A DNA stretch of 8,508 nucleotides, taken from NCBI GenBank assembly GCA_946479225.1, contig CAMLFI010000090.1, forward strand, positions 1 to 8,508, written 5' to 3'. Shown one piece after another: positions 1-5,111 of this stretch (position 1 is the first letter of the stretch; each line of letters begins with the position of its first letter). Both the position numbers and the translations under genes were made by a program. Under the pieces are notes generated by a model. It saw only the letters and a list, made by a program, of their open reading frames with translations. It had not been told where the DNA came from and ran no database searches. This stretch comes from an uncultured Mucilaginibacter sp. Lineage in GTDB: Bacteria > Bacteroidota > Bacteroidia > Sphingobacteriales > Sphingobacteriaceae.

Positions 1-61
1 CCATTGACTTCTTATAGACGGATTATTGTTAGTGCGATAGCGAAGTAAAAACATAGCAGGG

Positions 62-104
62 TGTTTCACAAAATACATGAAACAAATGAAACGCGTGAAA
101 CGCT
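62..104. repeat. 9-bp tandem TGAAAC units with an inverted copy
   Basis: Three units beginning TGAAAC start at 78, 87 and 96, exactly 9 bp apart (TGAAACAAA, TGAAACGCG, TGAAACGCT). Just upstream, TGTTTCA at 62-68 is the perfect inverse of TGAAACA at 78-84, with a 9-nt spacer, so the first unit can form a 7-bp stem. The last unit runs into a T-tract at 104-110. These are direct observations; the function is unknown. It could be a protein-binding array or a remnant of a dispersed repeat. Confidence 0.7.
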
Positions 105-149
105 TTTTTTAAATAAGCCATTGATTATAAGTTGATTACAAACATGCGA

Positions 150-167
150 TGAAACGCTTGAAACACC
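150..167. repeat. Second pair of 9-bp TGAAAC units
   Basis: TGAAACGCT at 150-158 and TGAAACACC at 159-167 repeat the same unit at the same 9-bp step as the cluster starting at 78. The two clusters are 72 bp apart from first unit to first unit, which is eight 9-bp steps, although the DNA between them is not recognisably repetitive. Confidence 0.6.
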
Positions 168-261
168 AATATCTTCACATTTTTATGATACTATTTTCAC
201 ATTTTCATGGGCATGTAGTTGAAAATCAGTTGCTTATTGCCAAAAAATACAATTGGTGTTT
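161..261. repeat. 10-bp inverted repeat, long spacer
   Basis: AAACACCAAT at 161-170 is the exact reverse complement of ATTGGTGTTT at 252-261, with 81 bp between the arms. The left arm overlaps the second TGAAAC pair and the right arm lies just before another TGAAACGC unit at 273-280. The paired arms could mark the ends of a small non-autonomous element or form a long-range hairpin. No target-site duplication was identified. Confidence 0.5.
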
Positions 262-303
262 TGGGAGTAATGTGAAACGCTTTTTTAGGCAAACAGGGCT
301 GTT

Positions 304-924
304 TTAGAAATTGTACTGATCCTTAAATTTTTCAAAAATCTGGGGGCAAATTTTCTTCCAGCTTTCAGGATTTTCTTCCTGCCAGGTAAATTCAAATTGA
401 GGATAATTTCCTTCTTTTGTTTTGAAGGTATCTTCATCAATATAGTCGTATAGATCTTTGCCTGTTTTTCGTTGAAAAGCCTCAAGGGCAACGTACCAAA
501 AACTTTCAAATTCGTATTCTTCTAAATCATCATTTACCTCGTTGATCAGACTATCGGGATCCTGTTTAGCATTGTAGTAAACCGTCTTTCCTCTGGAAAT
601 AACCCAATTCCGGAAATACTCAAATGCATCATCAGAACAGCCACCGTTCATAATATAACCCGCACACCACATTTCAGAATTATAAGTATCGTAAAGTAGC
701 TTATCTGTACGTAAGCGAAAGCCTACCATTTGTTGCGGTGGGAGTTTGCCAATCGCCTTGATCAAAAACTGCTCTCGGTCTTCCTGATTTGAGGTTGCAT
801 TTAAAGATTTTTGGATAATGGTCCAATAAATATCTTCATCTAACATTTCGGCTGTTTTTACCAATTTATCTGCGTCGGAATCAGACGTTTCTTTTTTTCC
901 GAAGAGTTTATCAAAAAATCCCAT
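304..924 (-). CDS. DUF4240 domain-containing protein
   Basis: This encodes 206 residues of unknown function. The DUF4240 domain spans about residues 28-157. It opens with MLDEDIYWTIIQKS (27-40), where the family usually has a D-x-x-x-W start. Its core is W86-CAGYIMNGGCSDDAFEYFRNW (86-107), the strongest family signature, and a D-P-D-S-L follows at 122-126. The first 11 residues, MGFFDKLFGKK, form a short amphipathic basic peptide joined by an acidic linker; similar starts occur on many unrelated small bacterial proteins. No signal peptide or membrane segment is visible, so it is probably cytoplasmic. The stop is TAA at 304-306. No Shine-Dalgarno sequence or TAnnTTTG box was found upstream. 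DUF4240 proteins occur in many bacteria, often as single genes, and no role can be assigned from the context here, where it is divergent from a transporter gene. Confidence 0.85.
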   Translation of the reverse strand: MGFFDKLFGKKETSDSDADKLVKTAEMLDEDIYWTIIQKSLNATSNQEDREQFLIKAIGKLPPQQMVGFRLRTDKLLYDTYNSEMWCAGYIMNGGCSDDAFEYFRNWVISRGKTVYYNAKQDPDSLINEVNDDLEEYEFESFWYVALEAFQRKTGKDLYDYIDEDTFKTKEGNYPQFEFTWQEENPESWKKICPQIFEKFKDQYNF

Positions 925-1103
925 TGCCTGATTTTATAAGAGAGCTAAGGTTACAGGTTAATTTACCATCGTAAAAATATCACTAATTTTTCAAATTGTC
1001 AGGAGGACATGAAAACCTTCACTTATACATTTTAACAAACCCATGTCAATAGGCTCAAGGTATTTATAGATATTTGCCTGCGCAAAATCACACCTAATAC
1101 GTT
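925..1103. other. Divergent intergenic region between DUF4240 and transporter genes
   Basis: It must hold the promoters of both divergent genes, but neither is clear. A weak inverted repeat, TTTAC-catc-GTAAA, lies at 962-975. GATATTTG at 1069-1076 resembles the Bacteroidota -7 box TAnnTTTG at seven of eight positions and ends 27 bp before the transporter start; no TTG is seen at the proper distance for a -33 element. An AGGAGG at 1001-1006 precedes only an eight-codon frame (1009-1035). Confidence 0.35.
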
Positions 1104-2015
1104 TTGAATAATACCAAATACTACCTGTCGGCAATTGTAGCGTATGTAATATGGGGCTTTTTTAGCCTGGTGTTGAAGCCGCTGGCCGTTTATCCCTCTG
1201 TAGATATACTTTTCTTCCGGGTATTTAGCTGCGCTATTTTAATGCTGGTAGTTGTGGCGCTGTTTAAAAGGCAGGCTTTTAAAGATGCCCTGGGGACTTA
1301 TAAAGGACTATCAGCTAAGGGAAGGCGCAAAGCGCTATTGCTCAACATTGGCGGGAGTGTGCTGCTGAGTTTTAACTGGTTCAGCTTTATTTATGTAATG
1401 AACCACATAAGCGTAAAAGCAGCCGCATTGGCTTATTTGGTTTGTCCCGTGTTAACCACCCTGCTGGCCTGGTTAATTCTGGGCGAAAAGCTAAGCAAAC
1501 TGCAATGGGGCGCTGTGGGCTTAAGTTTGCTTAGTTGCGTGTTGCTATCCTACGCCAACATAATTGATATGGTTTACAGTAGCCTGGTAGGCCTTAGTTA
1601 TGCTGCTTACCTGGTTAGCCAGCGCCGCAACACAGGGTTTGATAGATTTTTGGTGCTTACTTTTCATATCGTGCTGTCGGCAATTATGCTGCTGCCATTT
1701 TACCCGACTTTTGGCGGACCGATGCCTGCGGAAGATAAATTCTACATATACATGCTCATAATAGCGGTATTGTTTACCATTATACCCCTGTTTTTAAATC
1801 TTTTCGCCCTTAAGGGGCTTGGTTCCTCTACATTAGGTATGCTGCTTAATATTAACCCTATAATCGGCTTTACATTGGCAGCTGTAATTTACCATGAGCA
1901 TATGAGCGGGGTGCAGATATTATCGTACTCGCTGATATTTATTGCGGTGTTGGTGTTTAATGCGGGGCAGGTGTTTGGTGGGAGAAAGAAACGAGAGCTG
2001 TCTGGTGTCAAGTAA
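1104..2015 (+). CDS. EamA-family (RarD-like) drug/metabolite transporter
   Basis: This is a 303-residue integral inner-membrane protein of the drug/metabolite transporter superfamily. About ten membrane segments are visible: 7-27, 34-54, 78-98, 104-126, 132-150, 156-172, 182-200, 213-235, 238-262 and 268-288. They form two EamA halves. RarD-type features are AYVIWGFF with LKPL (13-27), NWFSFIYVMN (91-100), the CPVLTTLLAWLILGEKL block (114-130) and STLGMLLNINPIIGF (242-256). Its length matches RarD (about 300). The substrate is unknown; RarD relatives were named for a proposed chloramphenicol link, but members export or import various metabolites. The start is TTG at 1104: an in-frame TAA at 1095-1097 blocks any upstream start, and the first membrane helix begins at once. 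It stands alone between a divergent gene and a palindrome, so it is probably monocistronic. Confidence 0.88.
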   Translation: MNNTKYYLSAIVAYVIWGFFSLVLKPLAVYPSVDILFFRVFSCAILMLVVVALFKRQAFKDALGTYKGLSAKGRRKALLLNIGGSVLLSFNWFSFIYVMNHISVKAAALAYLVCPVLTTLLAWLILGEKLSKLQWGAVGLSLLSCVLLSYANIIDMVYSSLVGLSYAAYLVSQRRNTGFDRFLVLTFHIVLSAIMLLPFYPTFGGPMPAEDKFYIYMLIIAVLFTIIPLFLNLFALKGLGSSTLGMLLNINPIIGFTLAAVIYHEHMSGVQILSYSLIFIAVLVFNAGQVFGGRKKRELSGVK

Positions 2016-2041
2016 CTTTAAAAAGCAGGACATACGCGCTT

Positions 2042-2071
2042 AATAGCGATGGGTTTAAACCCATCGCTATT
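2042..2071. terminator. Perfect 30-bp palindrome, possible bidirectional terminator or dispersed repeat
   Basis: AATAGCGATGGGTTT at 2042-2056 is followed immediately by its exact reverse complement at 2057-2071, with no spacer. As RNA the central TTTAAA would form the loop, leaving a stem of about 12 bp with GC-rich GCGATGGG/CCCATCGC. It lies 26 bp after the transporter stop and is followed by TTATATTTAA, which is U-rich but not a clean U-tract. It may end transcription. Its perfect symmetry would also fit a REP-like palindromic element. Confidence 0.55.
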
Positions 2072-2086
2072 TATATTTAAACCTGC

Positions 2087-2102
2087 TGACATACAGTTGT
2101 CA
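2087..2102. repeat. Small inverted repeat TGACA-N6-TGTCA
   Basis: TGACA at 2087-2091 and TGTCA at 2098-2102 are perfect inverse copies separated by six bases. The size and symmetry would suit a dimeric regulator, but the site is about 115 bp upstream of the uvrB promoter box and no second copy was seen. It could be chance. Confidence 0.25.
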
Positions 2103-2131
2103 TTACCACTTCGTTTCTTTGAACAAGGTTT

Positions 2132-2201
2132 CAGGTTGTATGTTATAAGTTGTAAAGCAGTTATCAAAACATTCAACTCACAACCTGCAACTTACAACTA
2201 A
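2132..2201. repeat. Hairpin-like element with 7-bp tandem units, upstream of uvrB
   Basis: The right arm is four consecutive heptamers at 2174-2201: CAACTCA, CAACCTG, CAACTTA, CAACTAA. The left arm at 2132-2152 is three heptamers in inverse orientation: CAGGTTG, TATGTTA, TAAGTTG. CAGGTTG is the exact reverse complement of CAACCTG, and TAAGTTG of CAACTTA, so the arms can pair in several registers, imperfectly. About 20 bp separate them. Its function is unknown. It lies between the palindrome after the transporter gene and the uvrB promoter box. Confidence 0.65.
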
Positions 2202-2215
2202 GGCAAATCATTACT

Positions 2216-2223
2216 TATCTTTG
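2216..2223 (+). promoter_or_regulatory. Promoter -7 box of uvrB, TATCTTTG
   Basis: This is an exact match to the Bacteroidota -7 consensus TAnnTTTG. It ends only nine bases before the uvrB ATG at 2233, so the transcript would have a leader of a few bases or almost none. No TTG was found at the usual -33 distance. The box may be a chance match, with the real start further upstream. Confidence 0.5.
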
Positions 2224-2232
2224 TAAACACAC

Positions 2233-4260
2233 ATGGATTTTAAACTAACCTCTCAATACCAACCCACCGGTGATCAGCCAGGCGCCATAAAACAACTGGT
2301 AGACGGTGTTAATAGCGGCGAAAACTACCAAACGCTGCTGGGTGTAACCGGCTCAGGTAAAACTTTTACGGTGGCCAACGTTATCGCGCAAACGCAAAAG
2401 CCCACGCTGGTATTGAGTCATAATAAAACCCTCGCCGCGCAGCTGTACGGCGAGTTCAAGCAGTTCTTCCCCGAGAACGCGGTGAACTACTTTGTATCCT
2501 ACTACGATTACTACCAACCCGAGGCCTTCATCCCCACCACCAACACCTACATAGAAAAGGACCTGCAGATAAACGAGGAGATTGAGAAACTGCGCCTGCG
2601 CACTACCTCGGCATTAATGAGCGGGCGGCGGGATGTTATTGTGGTTTCATCCATATCCTGCATTTACGGTATGGGTAACCCCGAAGACTTTGCCGCTTCG
2701 GTATTTAAGTTCGCGGTTGGTACAAGGATTAGTCGCAACGCCTTTTTGCACAGATTGGTAGAGATACTATACGCCCGCACCACCGCCGATTTTAAGCGTG
2801 GCACGTTCAGGGTTAAGGGTGATACGGTAGATATCTTCCCTGCTTATATGGATCATGCCTACCGCATCTCATTCTTTGGTGATGATATTGAAGAGCTCAG
2901 CACTTTCGACATAGGCACCGGTAAAACGGTAGAGAAGATGACCCACATGGTACTTTACCCTGCTAACCTGTACGTTGCTCCGAGGGAGCGTTTTCAGCAA
3001 TCCATCTGGGCCATTCAGGAAGAGTTGGAGAGCCGCAAGAAGCAGTTTATTGGCGATGGCCGCTTTTTAGAAGCCAAGCGCCTGGAAGAGCGTGTGAATT
3101 ACGACCTGGAGATGATCCGTGAATTGGGTTATTGCTCTGGCATTGAGAATTACTCCCGCTTTTTTGATGGTCGCGCACCGGGTGCAAGACCGTTCTGTTT
3201 GTTGGATTATTTCCCGGATGATTACCTGATGGTGATTGACGAGAGCCACGTTACCGTGCCCCAGATCCGTGCCATGTATGGGGGTGACAGGTCGCGCAAG
3301 ATCTCATTGGTTGATTATGGGTTCCGCTTGCCTGCGGCATTGGATAACCGTCCGCTTAACTTCCAGGAGTTTGAGCGGTTGGCACCGCAGACCATCTATG
3401 TAAGCGCTACCCCTGCCGATTTTGAACTGGAGAAGTCGGGCGGTGTGGTGGTAGAGCAGGTGATACGCCCTACCGGGTTGCTTGACCCACTGATTGATGT
3501 GCGCCCTGCCGTTAACCAGGTGGATGATCTGCTGGATGAGGTAGATAAAACCATTAAACAAGGCGACCGCGTACTGGTAACCACCCTTACCAAGCGGATG
3601 GCCGAGGAGCTGGCCAAATACATGGACCGCCTGAATATAAAATGCCGTTACATCCACTCGGAAGTAAAGACGCTGCAACGGGTAGAAATATTACGCGATC
3701 TTCGTTTGGGTGTGTTTGATGTATTGATAGGTATTAACCTACTGCGTGAGGGATTGGACCTGCCGGAGGTATCATTGGTTTGTATTTTGGATGCTGATAA
3801 GGAAGGGTTTTTGCGTTCAGAGCGTTCACTTATACAAACTATTGGTCGCGCGGCACGTAATGATCGAGGCCGGGTTATTATGTATGCTGATAAGATAACC
3901 GACTCGATGCAGATAACAATGGACGAAACCAACCGTCGCCGCGAAAAGCAGATCCTTTACAATGCCGAGCACGGTATTACCCCAACAACAGTGGGCAAAA
4001 CCAAAGCGGAAATTATTGAGCAAACATCTGTTATGGATTTCCAGGGTGGGGTGCAGAAGGCTTATGTGGAAACGGATACGCTTACGCTGGCTGCCGATCC
4101 GATTGTGCAATACATGAGTAAAGGGGATCTGAAAAAATCCATCGACAATACTAAAAAAGACATGCTGGCAGCAGCCAAGGATATGGACTTTTTACGTGCC
4201 GCCAAACTGCGCGATGAAATGTTTGCTTTGGAGAAGATGATGGAAGAGAAGTTTAGTTAG
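2233..4260 (+). CDS. uvrB: Excinuclease ABC subunit UvrB
   Basis: UvrB is the damage-verifying helicase-like subunit of UvrABC nucleotide excision repair. UvrA loads it on damaged DNA, and it recruits UvrC for incision. The protein has 675 residues (E. coli about 673) and all key motifs appear intact. These are Walker A GVTGSGKT (37-44), the tyrosine-rich beta-hairpin Y90-Y-D-Y-Y-Q-P-E-A inserted into damaged DNA, Walker B DESH (336-339), SATPADFE (391-398), INLLREGLDLPE (501-512), and the arginine-finger motif QTIGRAAR (535-542). A C-terminal UVR domain at about 629-664 would contact UvrC. The N-terminus MDFKLTSQYQPTGDQP is typical, which supports the ATG at 2233. There is no frameshift or missing block. 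It is probably a single-gene unit flanked by short-period repeat elements. No obvious SOS operator was seen upstream. Confidence 0.98.
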   Translation: MDFKLTSQYQPTGDQPGAIKQLVDGVNSGENYQTLLGVTGSGKTFTVANVIAQTQKPTLVLSHNKTLAAQLYGEFKQFFPENAVNYFVSYYDYYQPEAFIPTTNTYIEKDLQINEEIEKLRLRTTSALMSGRRDVIVVSSISCIYGMGNPEDFAASVFKFAVGTRISRNAFLHRLVEILYARTTADFKRGTFRVKGDTVDIFPAYMDHAYRISFFGDDIEELSTFDIGTGKTVEKMTHMVLYPANLYVAPRERFQQSIWAIQEELESRKKQFIGDGRFLEAKRLEERVNYDLEMIRELGYCSGIENYSRFFDGRAPGARPFCLLDYFPDDYLMVIDESHVTVPQIRAMYGGDRSRKISLVDYGFRLPAALDNRPLNFQEFERLAPQTIYVSATPADFELEKSGGVVVEQVIRPTGLLDPLIDVRPAVNQVDDLLDEVDKTIKQGDRVLVTTLTKRMAEELAKYMDRLNIKCRYIHSEVKTLQRVEILRDLRLGVFDVLIGINLLREGLDLPEVSLVCILDADKEGFLRSERSLIQTIGRAARNDRGRVIMYADKITDSMQITMDETNRRREKQILYNAEHGITPTTVGKTKAEIIEQTSVMDFQGGVQKAYVETDTLTLAADPIVQYMSKGDLKKSIDNTKKDMLAAAKDMDFLRAAKLRDEMFALEKMMEEKFS

Positions 4261-4262
4261 TG

Positions 4263-4370
4263 GATGTGCAGATATGCGTATGTGCGGATGTGCAGATGCA
4301 TGGCTATGCGGATAATTGCTCTTCAAAATTATATCATTTGCACATCTGCATATCTACTCATCTGCACATC
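4263..4370. repeat. Hairpin-like element with 8-bp tandem units, downstream of uvrB
   Basis: The left arm (4263-4318) reads as degenerate octamers in perfect phase: GATGTGCA, GATATGCG, TATGTGCG, GATGTGCA, GATGCATG, GCTATGCG, GATAATTG. The right arm (4339-4370) is four octamers in inverse orientation: TGCACATC, TGCATATC, TACTCATC, TGCACATC. The outer GATGTGCAGAT (4263-4273) pairs exactly with ATCTGCACATC (4360-4370), and the next 20 bp pair at about 15 positions. It starts two bases after the uvrB stop, so the transcript could fold here and end or be stabilised. No U-tract follows the right arm. Confidence 0.7.
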
Positions 4371-4426
4371 GTAATAATGACATTCCATTGATGTAACAAT
4401 TGCCCTTAATCCAGCATCAAACAATT

Positions 4427-4455
4427 GTGTAAAATCATAAGCAATCATTTTACAC
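4427..4455. promoter_or_regulatory. 9-bp inverted repeat upstream of the small membrane gene pair, possible operator
   Basis: GTGTAAAAT at 4427-4435 is the exact reverse complement of ATTTTACAC at 4447-4455, with an 11-base spacer. It ends ten bases before the -7 box at 4466, so it covers the region where the -33 element would lie. That position suits a repressor or activator site. Two copies of AACAATTG (4395-4402 and 4420-4427, 25 bp apart) lie just upstream, the second touching the inverted repeat. No regulator gene is in the window. Confidence 0.4.
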
Positions 4456-4465
4456 GTTATAGTGT

Positions 4466-4473
4466 TATATTTG
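4466..4473 (+). promoter_or_regulatory. Promoter -7 box, TATATTTG
   Basis: This is an exact match to TAnnTTTG, 21 bases before the ATG at 4495. It would give a leader of about 15 bases. No TTG at the standard -33 spacing was seen, and a 9-bp inverted repeat occupies that region. Confidence 0.55.
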
Positions 4474-4494
4474 TAGTTTAAACCTGTTAAAAGA

Positions 4495-4746
4495 ATGTTT
4501 TTACGTTTTCTGCTAATTTGTATCCTGATTATATATGCCGTTCGCCTGCTGCTCCGCTTTTTAATACCCTTGTTTTTTCAAAGCCTGGTTAACAAAGCGC
4601 AGCAGGGCCAGCAAGGTTATAATGCCCAAAACCAGCAAAAGCCTACGGGAAAGATCAATATAGATTTTATACCCGAGGAGGCTACCAAAAGTAAAGTGCC
4701 CGATACAGAAGGCGACTTTGTTGAGTACGAAGAAATTAAAAAGTAA
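4495..4746 (+). CDS. DUF4834 family small membrane protein
   Basis: This encodes 83 residues of unknown function. The N-terminal segment, residues 2-33, is strongly hydrophobic and forms one long membrane helix or a tight hairpin. A glutamine- and asparagine-rich stretch follows (about 36-49, QQGQQGYNAQNQQ), then an acidic tail ending GDFVEYEEIKK (73-83). The GD-[FY]-V-[ED]-YEE ending together with the N-terminal anchor is the pattern of DUF4834, a family found in Bacteroidota. The polar tail probably faces one side of the inner membrane. The next gene starts at the base after its TAA, which suggests co-transcription and coupled translation. Assignment to DUF4834 rests on pattern recognition, not a profile search. 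Confidence 0.75.
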   Translation: MFLRFLLICILIIYAVRLLLRFLIPLFFQSLVNKAQQGQQGYNAQNQQKPTGKINIDFIPEEATKSKVPDTEGDFVEYEEIKK

Positions 4747-5022
4747 ATGATCCCTGAAGAACTATACAAACGCAGGCGCAGGCATGATAATACGCCCGCT
4801 ACTATGGTTCTGATTATTACCAACTACATAGTTGCCACTATACTTTTTACCTCAGTAAGTGCGAGCAGCTGGTTTTTTTACGTGGTTTTGGCAGGCTTAG
4901 CATGGTATAACTTCTACACCATCCGCCGTAACCGCGATGAGATAACCCGCGTTAATATTATTGCCTATGTGGTTGGCTGGGCCGGCATTGTTTTGCTGTA
5001 TTTTGTCACCCGAAATATTTAA
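4747..5022 (+). CDS. Small three-helix membrane protein, unrecognised
   Basis: I do not recognise the family of this 91-residue protein. It begins with a short charged segment containing K8-RRRRH (8-13), followed by three predicted membrane helices at about 19-39, 41-57 and 68-88. The loop between the second and third, IRRNRDEITR (59-68), is charged. By the positive-inside rule the basic N-terminus and this loop both lie in the cytoplasm, which fits two helices between them. The ATG directly follows the TAA of the DUF4834 gene with no gap and no separate ribosome-binding site, so translation is probably coupled. Physical partnership with the DUF4834 protein is plausible but unproven. A gap of 89 bp and a separate promoter box divide it from the YfhO gene. 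Confidence 0.75.
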   Translation: MIPEELYKRRRRHDNTPATMVLIITNYIVATILFTSVSASSWFFYVVLAGLAWYNFYTIRRNRDEITRVNIIAYVVGWAGIVLLYFVTRNI

Positions 5023-5041
5023 GCAAAAATCCTTTTTAGCT
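5022..5041 (+). terminator. Weak A/T hairpin after the small membrane gene pair
   Basis: AGC-AAAAA-TCC-TTTTT-A-GCT at 5022-5041 can form a short stem with a bulged A, followed by TTTG. It starts at the last base of the stop codon. The stem is almost all A/T with a three-base loop, so it would be a poor terminator, and readthrough into the YfhO gene is possible. Confidence 0.25.
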
Positions 5042-5069
5042 TTGCCGTTTCAATTGTCGCTTAAATTTC

Positions 5070-5077
5070 TATTTTTG
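5070..5077 (+). promoter_or_regulatory. Promoter -7 box of the YfhO gene, TATTTTTG
   Basis: This is an exact match to TAnnTTTG, 34 bases before the ATG at 5112. The nearest upstream TTG elements (5042-5044 and 5054-5056) are not at the usual 19-21 base spacing. It suggests that the YfhO gene can be transcribed independently of the small gene pair. Confidence 0.5.
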
Positions 5078-5111
5078 GGCGGTACAATTAATTCCAATTT
5101 AAATCAAGTAG

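Larger units (their letters stand above)
95..286. repeat. Direct repeat of GTGAAACGCTTTTTT, 177 bp apart
   Basis: The 15-mer GTGAAACGCTTTTTT occurs at 95-109 and again at 272-286. The two copies flank the second TGAAAC pair and the 10-bp inverted repeat. Neither T-tract is preceded by a good GC-rich stem, so they do not look like intrinsic terminators. A duplicated repeat module is the simplest reading. Confidence 0.6.
1..303. other. Left intergenic stretch, repeat-rich, no gene recognised
   Basis: No convincing coding frame, RNA gene or TAnnTTTG promoter box is visible on either strand. The content is AT-rich short repeats, listed separately. Besides those there are two small direct repeats: TTGATTA at 121-127 and 132-138, and TTCACATTTTNATG at 174-187 and 196-209 (one mismatch, 22-bp period). 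The gene to the left lies outside the window, so what this region separates is unknown. Confidence 0.6.

Noticed and set aside
62..104. A ParB parS site (TGTTTCACGTGAAACA-like)
   Set aside because: GTTTCAC and GTGAAAC half-sites are present but never joined as the required back-to-back inverted pair; the units are mainly direct repeats. No par genes are in the window.
77..112. An 11-codon basic frame (MKQMKRVKRFF) through the TGAAAC repeat cluster
   Set aside because: The reading is a by-product of the 9-bp repeat, which keeps one frame. No ribosome-binding site or promoter precedes it, and the second copy of the repeat (272-286) does not keep the same peptide context.
62..286. A CRISPR array
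   Set aside because: The repeated units are 8-15 bp with irregular gaps and no spacers of uniform size, and there are no cas genes.
291..304. Terminator of the DUF4240 gene from AAACAG-GG-CTGTTT
   Set aside because: The stem is short, its loop is too small unless the stem is reduced to five base pairs, it overlaps the stop codon, and on the minus strand it is followed by an A-tract rather than a T-tract.
1001..1035. An eight-codon frame after AGGAGG, possibly a leader peptide for the transporter gene
   Set aside because: Only two bases separate AGGAGG from the ATG, too few for normal initiation. The lineage rarely relies on such sites, and the peptide MKTFTYTF has no feature of an attenuator.
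3067..4110. Several open frames antisense to uvrB
   Set aside because: They lie wholly inside the conserved uvrB coding sequence on the opposite strand, have no promoter or family signature, and are explained by uvrB codon composition.
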